Assembly (NCBI RefSeq): GCF_030068545.1
Contig: NZ_JASJOR010000005.1
Location: 306,056-370,055 of the forward strand
Direction of reading: 5' to 3'
Source: Xanthocytophaga flava
GTDB taxonomy: Bacteria > Bacteroidota > Bacteroidia > Cytophagales > 172606-1
DNA: 64,000 nt
Made by a program: the position numbers and the translations under genes. A model generated the notes under the pieces. The model worked only from the letters and a program-made list of their open reading frames with translations. It made no database searches and was not told where the DNA came from. This document shows, piece by piece, positions 28,088-36,923 of the stretch; the first letter of the stretch is position 1, and each line of letters opens with the position of its first letter.

Positions 28088-29185
28088 ATGGGTAGTGTAA
28101 AGACATACAAAAGCCTCATTCCTAGTTTCTTAGTTCTTTTTTTATTGTTTTTTGCGCCAATGTCCTATGCGCAGGAGCATGCTGCTTCTGGTCATGAAGA
28201 AGAGACCTTCAAGATTGGTGAGATGATAGAACACCACGTAGTTGACTCTCATGAGTGGCACTTTGCAACAGTAGGACATACACATATTACATTGCCATTG
28301 CCAGTGATATTGTATATTCCTGGTCAAGGTGTAGAAGTGTTCTCTTCTAGTCGTTTTCATAGTGAAGGTTTTAAGGACGAAGGTGAAAAACAGGAACATA
28401 CCTATAAAGGTTTTTATATTGATGAATTGGATGGTCATCTGAAAAATACAGATGCCTCTCTTAAGTTTTACGACCTGTCTATTACAAAGAATGTCGCTTC
28501 TCTGTTTTTGAGTGCAGCTATTTTGATCTTTGTTTTTACAAATATTGCTTCTGCCTATAAGAGACGTTCAGGTCAGGCTCCTAAGGGAATGCAATCACTT
28601 TTTGAGCCGATTGTAGTTTTTATTCGGGATGATATAGCAAAGGCAAATATTACAGGAAAAGACAAGCATGGACAGCCTATGTATGAGAAATTCCTGCCTT
28701 ACCTGTTGACTGTTTTCTTCTTTATCTGGTTTAATAACTTATTAGGTTTATTGCCTGGTGGTGCCAACCTTACTGGTAATATTGCTGTGACTATGTTTTT
28801 GGCTGTTGCTACTTTAGTAACAACTCATATTCGTAGTAATAAGTACTACTGGGGACATATTTTTGCGCCTCCTGTTCCGCCTGCTCTATGGGTTATAATG
28901 GTACCAATTGAGGTAATTGGAATTCTTACAAAGCCAATTTCTCTAATGATTCGTTTGTTTGCTAACATCACTGCTGGTCACATTATTATTCTGAGCTTGC
29001 TGGGTCTGATCTTTATTTTCAAAAATGCATTGGTTGGAGGGGTTGTAGTGCCATTTGTATTGTTTTTGAATGGTATTGAATTGATGGTGGCCATTTTGCA
29101 GGCATACGTTTTCACACTGCTTTCTTCCATGTATATAGGCAGTGCTGTTGAAGGCCACGAATCCCACGACGACTTAGGACATTAA
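28088..29185 (+). CDS. atpB: F-type ATP synthase subunit a
   Basis: Subunit a forms the proton half-channels of the Fo motor. The 365-residue product is longer than typical subunit a because of an N-terminal signal-like segment (about 10-29, ending SYAQ) and a His-rich extracytoplasmic region (about 30-130). Long N-termini are common in Bacteroidota. The membrane core follows, with FLPYLLTVFFFIWFNNLLGL and the essential Arg in LMIRLFANITAGH. The ending EGHESHDDLGH is again His-rich. Confidence 0.93.
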   Translation: MGSVKTYKSLIPSFLVLFLLFFAPMSYAQEHAASGHEEETFKIGEMIEHHVVDSHEWHFATVGHTHITLPLPVILYIPGQGVEVFSSSRFHSEGFKDEGEKQEHTYKGFYIDELDGHLKNTDASLKFYDLSITKNVASLFLSAAILIFVFTNIASAYKRRSGQAPKGMQSLFEPIVVFIRDDIAKANITGKDKHGQPMYEKFLPYLLTVFFFIWFNNLLGLLPGGANLTGNIAVTMFLAVATLVTTHIRSNKYYWGHIFAPPVPPALWVIMVPIEVIGILTKPISLMIRLFANITAGHIIILSLLGLIFIFKNALVGGVVVPFVLFLNGIELMVAILQAYVFTLLSSMYIGSAVEGHESHDDLGH

Positions 29186-29189
29186 TCTT

Positions 29190-29223
29190 TTTCTATCCTT
29201 GCTCCTTATAGTGAGGATAGAAA
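29190..29223 (+). repeat. Intercistronic hairpin after atpB
   Basis: A 9-bp inverted repeat (29190-29198 and 29215-29223) with a 16-nt loop starts 5 bases past the atpB stop. There is no T run; RNA processing or stability control is possible. Confidence 0.45.
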
Positions 29224-29351
29224 GTAAAAATATTTCTCATAAATCCTCAACCATTCTAAATCAAACAAGTATAAGGAATGGTACAAGCGAGGTGAGGCCG
29301 TTTTTCTGCTGAAGTCAGCAGAGTTTGTTTCACTTAATCTGTTTTATTTTC

Positions 29352-29606
29352 ATGTTACTTAATGTTCTTCTTCAAGCTGCTAGTGAAGCTGGTTCAGCTG
29401 CAATTGGTGCGGGTATTGGTGCAGGTCTTGTTGCATTAGGCGCTGGACTTGGTATTGGCCGTATTGGTGGTAGTGCTACTGAGGCTATCGCTCGTCAGCC
29501 AGAAGCATCTAATAAAATCCAAACTGCTATGATCATTGCTGCCGCTCTTTTGGAGGGTGTTGCTCTGTTCGGTGTGGTAGTTTGTTTCTTGATTGCTACA
29601 AAATAA
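29352..29606 (+). CDS. atpE: F-type ATP synthase subunit c
   Basis: This is the proteolipid of the rotating c-ring. From the ATG at 29352 the product has 84 residues and two helices: a Gly-rich first helix (GSAAIGAGIGAGLVALGAGLG) and a second with the ion-binding Glu in AALLEGVALFGVVV. The polar loop RQPEASNK lies between them. The TTG at 29325 would add nine residues not seen in the family. Hairpins lie on both sides of the gene, which may help the cell make more c than other subunits. Confidence 0.94.
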   Translation: MLLNVLLQAASEAGSAAIGAGIGAGLVALGAGLGIGRIGGSATEAIARQPEASNKIQTAMIIAAALLEGVALFGVVVCFLIATK

Positions 29607-29614
29607 TTGATAAG

Positions 29615-29650
29615 TTCCCACTGACAACAATAGGTTGCAGTGGGAATTTT
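29615..29650 (+). terminator. Terminator or attenuator after atpE
   Basis: A 9-bp stem (29615-29623 and 29638-29646), extended inward by CAAC/GTTG pairing, is followed by TTTT. It lies 8 bases past the atpE stop, inside the atp locus, so it is probably only partly effective. Confidence 0.7.
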
Positions 29651-29767
29651 CATATTACAGATAGGTTAAGTTGAGTGAGAAGAATAACAAGAATACCTGT
29701 GGAGTGAAACGCATTAGATGAGTGCAAAAACAAGTAGTTATACACATTAATTTATTATTCTGATTAT

Positions 29768-30262
29768 ATGGAATTTGTTACCCCTGGCTTAGGTCTTATT
29801 TTCTGGCAGTTTATTGTATTTATCTGTTTACTGCTGATCCTGAAGAAATTCGCATGGAAACCGATTACTGCTGCCTTACATGAACGCGAGCATTCTATTG
29901 ACAGCGCACTGAAAGCTGCAGAAGAAGCAAAACGTGAAATGTCAAAGTTGAAAGCTGACAATGAGAAATTGTTGGAAGAGGCACGTCTGGAACGTGACTC
30001 TATCGTTAAACTTGCTCGTCAGACTGCTGATGGATTGATTGAAGAAGCTAAAGAGAAAGCAACAACAGAAAGCAATCGTATTGTAGAAGCGGCTCGCCTT
30101 GCTATTCAGCAGGAACGTCAGGCTGCCATTCAGGACATTAAACAACAGGTAGCTTCTCTATCTCTTGAAATTGCAGAAGTAGTATTACGGAATCAACTAA
30201 AAGATGATGCTGCGCAACGGGCATTGGTAAACAAGTTGGTTGATGATGCAAAACTGAATTAA
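29768..30262 (+). CDS. atpF: F-type ATP synthase subunit b
   Basis: Subunit b is the peripheral stalk of the ATP synthase. The 164-residue product has one N-terminal membrane helix (about 8-26), then KKFAWKPI, the usual junction motif, and a long charged helix to the end (ALHEREHSIDSALKAAEEAK onward). Its length and position between atpE and atpH are standard. Confidence 0.94.
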   Translation: MEFVTPGLGLIFWQFIVFICLLLILKKFAWKPITAALHEREHSIDSALKAAEEAKREMSKLKADNEKLLEEARLERDSIVKLARQTADGLIEEAKEKATTESNRIVEAARLAIQQERQAAIQDIKQQVASLSLEIAEVVLRNQLKDDAAQRALVNKLVDDAKLN

Positions 30263-30341
30263 GACAACTGGTCTTGCTGACAATCAAGATACAGTAATGC
30301 AGTCTTTATTATTTCACACTTCATATCATACTTGAATTAAC

Positions 30342-30884
30342 ATGGCCGAAAGTAGAGCCGCCCATAGATACGCCAAAGCCTTGTTGGACTTAGCCATTGA
30401 AAAAGGTATAGTGGAACAAGTGCATACCGATATGCAATTGCTGGCAGATACCTGTGAAGAGAACCGTAATCTGGTTAATTTATTGCAAAGCCCTATTGTA
30501 TCTCATTACAAAAAGTTTGCAGTATTAAGAGATATATTCAAAAGCCGGGTGAGTGCTGACTCTTTCTCAATATTTGAAATCATTACCAAGAAGAATCGGG
30601 AAGAGATCCTGTTTGATGTAGCAAAAGAGTTTCATTCTTTATATAATGATTATAAAGGGGTTCAGGTTGCAGAGGTTATAACTACGTTTGCCGTAGATGA
30701 GACGCTTCGTAACCAGTTCAAACAAATGGTTACAAAGTCAACAGGTAAGACAACTGTTGAGTTGAAAGAGAAGGTAGATACCGGATTGATTGGTGGATTT
30801 ATTTTGCAGATTGGAGATAGACAAATTGATGAGTCTGTAAAAGGAAAAATAAACCGACTAAAACAACAAATGTCTAAGGCATAA
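30342..30884 (+). CDS. atpH: F-type ATP synthase subunit delta
   Basis: The delta (OSCP) subunit joins the peripheral stalk to the F1 head. The 180-residue product shows the family start RAAHRYAKALLDLAIEKG, the NRNLVNLLQSPIVSHYKK region and the C-terminal LKEKVDTGLIGGFILQIGDRQIDESVKGKI segment. It sits 79 bases after atpF and 140 before atpA. Confidence 0.94.
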   Translation: MAESRAAHRYAKALLDLAIEKGIVEQVHTDMQLLADTCEENRNLVNLLQSPIVSHYKKFAVLRDIFKSRVSADSFSIFEIITKKNREEILFDVAKEFHSLYNDYKGVQVAEVITTFAVDETLRNQFKQMVTKSTGKTTVELKEKVDTGLIGGFILQIGDRQIDESVKGKINRLKQQMSKA

Positions 30885-31024
30885 TCCAATGCCTGGATTT
30901 TGAAAGAAATATACAACTTCCTTACTCTGATTTTATCGTTATATAAAATCAATCTATAGATTACAGAATACCTGGAAGTTGATCATAATTTATTCAATTG
31001 CTCATTTACTCATTTCTATAAAAT

Positions 31025-32605
31025 ATGTCATTAGCAGTAAGACCCGATGAGGTTTCAGCCATTTTAAGGGCACAATTAGCCAATGCCCGCACCGAAGCTG
31101 AATTAGAAGAGGTTGGTACCGTATTACAGGTAGGTGATGGTGTGGCTCGTATTTATGGATTATCCAAAGCACAAGCAGGTGAATTGCTGGAATTCAGCAA
31201 TGGTGTAAGTGGATTGGTACTGAACCTGGAAGAAGACAACGTAGGTGCTGTAACATTAGGTGATTACAGTGGTATTCGTGAAGGAGATACTGTACGTCGT
31301 ACAGGAAAGATTGCATCTATTAAAGTTGGAGAAAGCATGGTAGGACGTGTAGTCAATACACTTGGTCAGCCTATCGATGGTGGTCCTGCTTTGAGTGGTG
31401 ATATGTATGATATGCCTTTGGAACGTAAAGCCCCAGGTGTAATCTATCGTCAGCCAGTAAATGAGCCTCTACAAACAGGTATCAAAGCGATTGATGCTAT
31501 GATTCCTGTTGGTCGTGGACAACGTGAATTGATCATTGGTGATCGTCAGACTGGTAAAACTACTGTAGCATTAGATACTATTCTGAATCAAAGAGAATAT
31601 TTTGACAGAGGAGAGCCTGTCTACTGTATTTATGTAGCTTGTGGACAGAAAGCATCAACTATCGCACAAGTTGTAAATACATTGCAGAAAGGTGGAGCTA
31701 TGGACTACACTATAGTAGTTGCAGCTGGCGCTTCTGAGCCTGCACCTATGCAGTTCTTTGCTCCATTTACAGGTGCAGCCATCGGAGAATATTTCCGTGA
31801 TACAGGTCGTCCTGCTCTTGTAATTTATGATGACTTATCAAAACAAGCTGTTGCCTATCGTGAAGTTTCTCTGTTACTGCGTCGTCCTCCAGGACGTGAA
31901 GCATATCCTGGAGATGTGTTCTACCTGCATAGCCGTTTGTTAGAGCGTGCTGCAAAAGTTAATGCTTCTGACTCTATTGCACAGTCAATGAATGACCTTC
32001 CTGAATCATTGAAAGGTGTTGTAAAAGGGGGTGGTTCTTTAACGGCACTTCCAATCATTGAAACACAAGCGGGTGACGTTTCTGCTTATATTCCTACAAA
32101 CGTAATCTCTATTACTGACGGACAGATCTTCCTGGAGTCTAACTTATTTAACTCAGGTATTCGTCCTGCTATTAACGTGGGTATTTCTGTAAGCCGTGTG
32201 GGTGGTAATGCACAGATTAAGTCAATGAAAAAGGTGGCAGGTACTCTTAAACTGGACCAAGCACAATTCCGCGAACTGGAAGCATTTGCTAAATTTGGTT
32301 CTGATCTGGATGCTGCTACAAAATTGATCATTGAGCGTGGTCGTCGTAACCAGGAGGTATTAAAACAAGCTCAATTCTCTCCAGTACCAGTTGAACAACA
32401 AGTTGCTATGATCTATGCATCAACCAATGGTTTGACAGATCATGTAGCTGTTAATAAAATGAAGGATTTCGAGAAAGAATATTTAATGGTTCTAAGTACA
32501 AGTTACAAAGATACATTAGCTGCTCTGCAAAAAGGTAAGTTTGATGATAGCATCACAGAGGTGTTGAAAAAAGTGGCAAAAGAAGTTGCTATTCGTTTTG
32601 CATAA
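31025..32605 (+). CDS. atpA: F-type ATP synthase subunit alpha
   Basis: Alpha is the non-catalytic nucleotide-binding subunit of F1. The 526-residue product has the Walker A motif GDRQTGKTTVALD (about 173), ALVIYDDLSKQAVAYRE, the RRPPGREAYPGDVFYLHSRLLERAA block and the C-terminal helical bundle. Length and motifs are ordinary. A terminator-like hairpin follows the stop codon. Confidence 0.97.
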   Translation: MSLAVRPDEVSAILRAQLANARTEAELEEVGTVLQVGDGVARIYGLSKAQAGELLEFSNGVSGLVLNLEEDNVGAVTLGDYSGIREGDTVRRTGKIASIKVGESMVGRVVNTLGQPIDGGPALSGDMYDMPLERKAPGVIYRQPVNEPLQTGIKAIDAMIPVGRGQRELIIGDRQTGKTTVALDTILNQREYFDRGEPVYCIYVACGQKASTIAQVVNTLQKGGAMDYTIVVAAGASEPAPMQFFAPFTGAAIGEYFRDTGRPALVIYDDLSKQAVAYREVSLLLRRPPGREAYPGDVFYLHSRLLERAAKVNASDSIAQSMNDLPESLKGVVKGGGSLTALPIIETQAGDVSAYIPTNVISITDGQIFLESNLFNSGIRPAINVGISVSRVGGNAQIKSMKKVAGTLKLDQAQFRELEAFAKFGSDLDAATKLIIERGRRNQEVLKQAQFSPVPVEQQVAMIYASTNGLTDHVAVNKMKDFEKEYLMVLSTSYKDTLAALQKGKFDDSITEVLKKVAKEVAIRFA

Positions 32606-32612
32606 AATTGTT

Positions 32613-32642
32613 ACTACTCCCTTCTGAGGGAGTAGTTTTTTA
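32613..32642 (+). terminator. Rho-independent terminator between atpA and atpG
   Basis: A perfect 9-bp stem (32613-32621 and 32628-32636) with a 6-nt loop runs into a T tract, 8 bases past atpA and 70 before atpG. This is a strong signal inside an ATP synthase locus. Confidence 0.82.
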
Positions 32643-32713
32643 TAAAATATTACAGAGAGTATATGTTGCTCTTTGATTGCACATAGTACATTAGCCTATA
32701 CGCACATTTCTAT

Positions 32714-33598
32714 ATGCCAAGTTTAAAAGAGGTCAGGGGCCGTATTCAGTCTGTCAATTCAACACAACAGATTACCAAAGCCATGAAGATGGTGGCAGCT
32801 GCGAAGTTGCGCCGTTCACAGGATGCAATTTTACAAATGCGTCCATATTCTCAGCGGTTATCTTTGATATTACAGAACATTTCGGCTTCAATTGATGATA
32901 ATGTTGAGAATCCTTATGCAGAGGAACGTACCCCCAATAAAATATTATTGGTTGTTGTTACTTCTGACAGAGGTTTGGCTGGAGCTTTCAATAGTAATGT
33001 TATGAAAGCTACAAATACCCTGATTGCAGAAAAATATAATCAGCAAGCCAGTGCTGGAAATGTTCATATATTGGCGATTGGCAGAAAAGGATTTGATTTC
33101 TATAACCGTCGCGGATATACTATTCATAAAGATTTTGTTACTACTTTCTCAATTTTGAGTTTTGGTGCTGCACGCAAAGCTGCTGAGTTTGCCATGGACG
33201 CTTTTGTGAAGGGTGATTATGATAAAGTAGAAATTGTTTACAATGAGTTTAAAAATGTGGCTACACAAATTGTACGTGTAGAACAATTTTTACCAATTAT
33301 TCCTGCTCAGAAGGAAAAAGATAGTTCAAGTAATACAGATTATATTTACGAACCTTCCAAAGAAGAAATCTTTCAGGAACTAATACCTAAATCTTTAAAA
33401 GTACAGTTCTATAAGACACTTCTGGAATCAAACGCTTCTGAAAACGGAGCCAGGATGATGGCGATGGATAAAGCGACAGAAAATGCGAAAGAGTTGATTA
33501 AAGAATTGCGTCTGGTATACAATCGTAGTCGTCAGGCTGCTATTACAAAAGAGATCCTGGAAATCGTGGGTGGAGCAGAAGCATTATCTCAAGGTTAA
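32714..33598 (+). CDS. atpG: F-type ATP synthase subunit gamma
   Basis: Gamma is the central rotor shaft. The 294-residue product has the signature N-terminal helix (LKEVRGRIQSVNSTQQITKA), VVVTSDRGLAGAFNSNV and the C-terminal helix with ENAKELIKELRLVYNRSRQAAIT. The beta and epsilon genes do not follow it; Bacteroidota often keep atpD-atpC in another locus. Confidence 0.96.
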   Translation: MPSLKEVRGRIQSVNSTQQITKAMKMVAAAKLRRSQDAILQMRPYSQRLSLILQNISASIDDNVENPYAEERTPNKILLVVVTSDRGLAGAFNSNVMKATNTLIAEKYNQQASAGNVHILAIGRKGFDFYNRRGYTIHKDFVTTFSILSFGAARKAAEFAMDAFVKGDYDKVEIVYNEFKNVATQIVRVEQFLPIIPAQKEKDSSSNTDYIYEPSKEEIFQELIPKSLKVQFYKTLLESNASENGARMMAMDKATENAKELIKELRLVYNRSRQAAITKEILEIVGGAEALSQG

Positions 33599-33620
33599 AA
33601 ATAAGATTATACTATACTAA

Positions 33621-33647
33621 AAGTCTGTCTTTCGGCAGACTTTTTTT
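33621..33647 (+). terminator. Rho-independent terminator after atpG
   Basis: A 9-bp stem with one G-T pair (33621-33629 and 33634-33642), a 4-nt TTTC loop and a T tract ends the atp locus. Confidence 0.88.
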
Positions 33648-33706
33648 ATTTTTAACCTATATCTACCTATCTAGTAAGTCTGAAAAGTAAAACACTTATA
33701 AATCCT

Positions 33707-34747
33707 ATGTATAAACTAATTCTATTGTACACTTGCCTGCTGTTACCACTTATGATTCATGCTCAAACTCCTGTAAAACCTGATAAAAATAAAATTACAC
33801 TGGTTATTCATGGTGGAGCTGGAACAATTCTGCGTAAGAATATGACTCCAGAGAAAGAGAAAGCCTATAAAGAAGTATTAAATCAGGCATTGCAAACAGG
33901 TTATAAGGTTCTTCAGAATGGAGGTTCTAGTTTGGATGCTGTAGAGGCTACCATTCGTGTTATGGAAGATTCTCCTTTATTTAATGCTGGAAAAGGATCT
34001 GTTTTTACGCATGAAGGAAAAAACGAAATGGATGCTGCTATTATGGATGGAAGCACACTAAAAGCAGGTGCCATTGCAGGCGTATCAGTCATTAAGAACC
34101 CTGTGAGTACAGCGCGAAAAGTTATGGAAAACTCTGCTCATGTAATGCTTATTGGGCGTGGTGCTGAAGAGTTTGCAAAAGAACAAGGAATGGAAATAGT
34201 AGATCCAGCCTATTTTTATACAGAAAATCGGTATCAACAATTGCAAAGAGCTATTGAGGAAGACAAGATTCAATTAGACCATTCCAAGGATAAGGGGAGC
34301 CTGGATGAGCCACAACCAGGTGATGAGAAAAAATTTGGTACAGTGGGTGCTGTTGCTCTGGATCAGTATGGTAATCTGGCAGCTGCCACTTCTACAGGTG
34401 GTATGACTAATAAACGCTGGAACAGAGTAGGAGATGCTCCTATCATAGGAGCTGGAACATATGCCAACAATCAGACATGTGCCGTTTCTGCAACAGGTCA
34501 TGGTGAGTATTTTATCCGGTCCGTAGTAGGGTATGATATTTCAGCGTTAATGGAATATAAGGCATTGTCTGTTAAGAATGCTGCTGAAGAGGTTGTTATG
34601 AAAAAGTTGGTACAAAGAGGAGGAGAAGGAGGTGTAATTGCACTGGATCGAAACGGAAATTTTGCCATGCCCTTTAATTCAGAAGGAATGTATCGTGGGT
34701 ATATTAAGGCTGATGGTAAATCGGAAGTTTTGATTTATAAAGAGTAA
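33707..34747 (+). CDS. Isoaspartyl peptidase/L-asparaginase, plant type
   Basis: This Ntn-hydrolase cleaves itself to expose a Thr nucleophile. It then removes isoaspartyl residues from peptides or hydrolyses asparagine. The 346-residue precursor has a signal peptide (about 1-19, ending MIHAQ), so it is exported. It opens with LVIHGGAGTI and has the SSLDAVEATIRVMEDSPLFNAGKGSVF block. The autoprocessing site is KFGTVGAVALDQYGNLAAATSTGG, with Thr about 212 as nucleophile, followed by GDAPIIGAGTYA. All key features are intact. Confidence 0.92.
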   Translation: MYKLILLYTCLLLPLMIHAQTPVKPDKNKITLVIHGGAGTILRKNMTPEKEKAYKEVLNQALQTGYKVLQNGGSSLDAVEATIRVMEDSPLFNAGKGSVFTHEGKNEMDAAIMDGSTLKAGAIAGVSVIKNPVSTARKVMENSAHVMLIGRGAEEFAKEQGMEIVDPAYFYTENRYQQLQRAIEEDKIQLDHSKDKGSLDEPQPGDEKKFGTVGAVALDQYGNLAAATSTGGMTNKRWNRVGDAPIIGAGTYANNQTCAVSATGHGEYFIRSVVGYDISALMEYKALSVKNAAEEVVMKKLVQRGGEGGVIALDRNGNFAMPFNSEGMYRGYIKADGKSEVLIYKE

Positions 34748-34765
34748 AAAATAGCACACGAATTG

Positions 34766-34814
34766 GCATTCCATCTGCAACATTTTGATTAGGATTAGAT
34801 TGTAGATGGAATGC
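34766..34814. terminator. Bidirectional hairpin between convergent genes
   Basis: A 15-bp stem with one G-T pair (34766-34780 and 34800-34814) has a 19-nt loop. It lies between the asparaginase gene and the convergent SDR gene. T runs are weak on both sides. Confidence 0.65.
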
Positions 34815-34826
34815 TCTCTGCTTATT

Positions 34827-35492
34827 TTATTTATAGAGGACTTCAGTTTCAAACTGACCCGCTTTTTGTGCATGCAGCTTCCAATATACCTCTGCAATTT
34901 TATCAGGGTCGAAGTGAGTACCTGGTTTAACAATTCCCGTGATTGTAATTGTAGCTACATGTATTCCTAAAGGGGCTAACTCTGCAGCAAGACTATATGT
35001 CAGATTTCGTATACCTGCTTTTCCGACTGCTAATGAAGCATAGGGGTGATAAGGTTCTAATGATAACCCTCCACCTGTGAATAAAATGGTTCCACTTTTT
35101 TGCTTTTTCATATTCGGGATAGCAAGTTGTGCAGCTGATAATGCACCTACAACATTTACTCTGAAGTCTTGTACCAGCTTTTCTGGGTCAAGCTTACTTG
35201 GACTTGCTTCACGTCCAACAAATGCATTATAGACTAATACATCTGAATACCCAATTTCTCTATGAATAACACGAAAAGCCTTTTCCAAAGAGGCATGATC
35301 TGCCGCATCTGCACTATAGGCTTTCGCAAGAACTCCCATCTCTTTTAACTCTTGTACTTGTCTTTCAATATTCTCAACACGACGTGCAATTAATGCAATT
35401 GAAAATCCCTCACGGGCAAATCGTTTGGCTACAGACAGGCTGATTCCCGGACCTGCACCAACAATAGTACATACTTTTTCAGAATGTTTCAT
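34827..35492 (-). CDS. Atypical short-chain dehydrogenase/reductase (SDR) family protein
   Basis: The 221-residue Rossmann protein has a nucleotide-binding start VCTIVGAGPGISLSVAKRFA, then IALIARR, and a divergent YNAFVG where classical SDRs have NNAG. The active-site stretch reads YASLAVGKAG. The conserved Lys is there, but the residue four places before it is Leu rather than the catalytic Tyr of the YxxxK motif. Some atypical SDR subgroups lack this Tyr. The ending HFDPDKIAEVYWKLHAQKAGQFETEVLY is shared with that subgroup as I recall it. The substrate is unknown, and it may not be an active oxidoreductase. Confidence 0.82.
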   Translation of the reverse strand: MKHSEKVCTIVGAGPGISLSVAKRFAREGFSIALIARRVENIERQVQELKEMGVLAKAYSADAADHASLEKAFRVIHREIGYSDVLVYNAFVGREASPSKLDPEKLVQDFRVNVVGALSAAQLAIPNMKKQKSGTILFTGGGLSLEPYHPYASLAVGKAGIRNLTYSLAAELAPLGIHVATITITGIVKPGTHFDPDKIAEVYWKLHAQKAGQFETEVLYK

Positions 35493-35660
35493 ATAACTTA
35501 TGGTATATTAAACGAACGGGTTTTAAAAATTGTGGTATAATTCAATTTGATTATATTTCAGAAACTATACAATCAAAATAAATGAAGATTGTTTTCTTAT
35601 AAGGTATTGATGGCTAAGAAGTTGTTTGTAAGTTGAGATTGTTTTGGTTGCCAATATACA

Positions 35661-35689
35661 AAAAAGGCCTATCTTTTGAAGATGAGCCT
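35661..35689 (-). terminator. Terminator-like hairpin on the minus strand
   Basis: An imperfect 11-bp stem (35665-35675 and 35679-35689) is followed on the minus strand by a T run. It would stop transcription arriving from the acidic-protein gene, or end an unseen small RNA encoded between 35690 and 36087. Confidence 0.5.
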
Positions 35690-36087
35690 GCACATTGCGC
35701 ATACATTTAGATTTATTACAAACATACAATATTTGTGTAACTATACTGTGGGACAGGATAGTTGCTTAGCCAGTAATTGTTTCTTTATTCCAGGATAAAA
35801 ATGGCCAATAGAGAATATGCAAAGTATTTAACTCTTCATGTCATTAAAGAAGGTCTTTTTATTAAGAGAAGATCTGTAAGAAAGCAAATAAGAGATTATC
35901 CACTAAACTTTGTCTACTTAATAGGTAAGGGACAGAGCATGCAGTTAGATAGGCCTAGATGCAGGCATGAGTAAGATCTCTACTAGAAGTTAAGGTAAAT
36001 ATAGCAGCAATGTAACAGCTGAGTGTAGAGAGCTCAGCTTGAGGTAATGCTTTCGCTACTAAAGATTTAGATAGAGTCTGCCATAAC

Positions 36088-36123
36088 AAGAAGGCAAACA
36101 TGTATATACAGGTTTGCCTTCTT
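36088..36123 (-). terminator. Hairpin downstream of the acidic protein gene
   Basis: A perfect 12-bp inverted repeat (36088-36099 and 36112-36123) with a 12-nt loop lies 26 bases past the stop of the minus-strand gene at 36149. No T run follows on that strand. Confidence 0.55.
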
Positions 36124-36148
36124 GATTTTGAAGCATTAAAGAGCGATT

Positions 36149-36418
36149 TTACTCTTCTTCGTCATCATCATCCTCGTCGTCAAAGCTAAAATCTTCATCT
36201 TCTTCGATGTCAACTTCATCAAAGTCCATCTTTTCGAAGTCATCATCATCTAAATCGAATTCCTCTAAGTCATCGAAGTCTTCTTCATCCTCCTCTTCAT
36301 CAAAATCATCCCATGAATTTTGGATTTTCTTTAATGGCAGAGTCGCAATGTCTTCTGATAAAAATTGGGTGTTGAGCATACCTGTATGGAATGAATTTTC
36401 TGATAAAGGAAAGTTCAT
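36149..36418 (-). CDS. Small, extremely acidic protein of unknown function
   Basis: The 89-residue product has an ordinary N-terminal 37 residues (MNFPLSENSFHTGMLNT, ATLPLKKIQNSW). About 50 residues follow that are almost only Asp, Glu and Phe, in patterns such as DDFDEEEDEED and FDLDDDD, ending DDDDEEE. Such tails occur in Bacteroidota proteins of unknown role, where they may bind basic proteins or metal ions. The DNA is a GAT/GAA triplet-like repeat, so the length may vary between strains. Coding is likely but not proven. Confidence 0.55.
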   Translation of the reverse strand: MNFPLSENSFHTGMLNTQFLSEDIATLPLKKIQNSWDDFDEEEDEEDFDDLEEFDLDDDDFEKMDFDEVDIEEDEDFSFDDEDDDDEEE

Positions 36419-36923
36419 GCAAGTCTATTGTTTTTTGTTAAAATTCCCAAGAGGCGAAATAAGTAAAAACAAACATAATCGCAAAAAGTTTTTAAGTGAA
36501 TGTCAAGTTTTTTCTTGAGTTAGCCGAATGGTTTACAAAATAATGTAGTTGAGCGAGAATGTTTTTATATCAGGTTTTACATTTTTGTAAATTAATATTT
36601 TTATAAAATGTCGAAGGGTTTTTTTTATATTTGATGTTTCAAAAGAAAATATTACTCATGACAGAAAAGCGTCACAGAACTTTTCTAAGATTTAATGGTA
36701 AATAGTTGGTTTTAAAAGTCTTACTTGGTAAACTCCAGGATATATGCTGAATCAGTAGTTCTACGATATATATGATTACCACGTAATAAAACCATTGCGT
36801 TTGTGTTTACGTATGAATTACAGTCCGTATTAATAGCATATTAGTCCATGTCATTTTTGAGTTCAATTCATCAAAATCTAGAATAATTCCAACAAATCAC
36901 TTAAAAAATTAAAGCCTTTTTTC
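36419..36923 (+). promoter_or_regulatory. Upstream region of the exopolysaccharide locus
   Basis: About 500 AT-rich bases precede the Wza-like gene. TATATTTG at 36626-36633 fits the -7 consensus, but no matching -33 is seen and it is about 290 bases from the start codon. The region should hold the promoter of the locus. I see no RNA gene. Confidence 0.35.

Larger units (their letters stand above)
35493..36148. other. Intergenic region without a supported gene
   Basis: About 650 bases lie between two minus-strand genes. A 65-codon plus-strand frame (35777-35974) has no family features, and I do not support it. The region contains a terminator-like hairpin at its left part and an inverted repeat at 36088-36123. 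Confidence 0.35.

Noticed and set aside
35777..35974. 65-codon plus-strand reading frame
   Set aside because: Short, basic, without recognisable features or start context.
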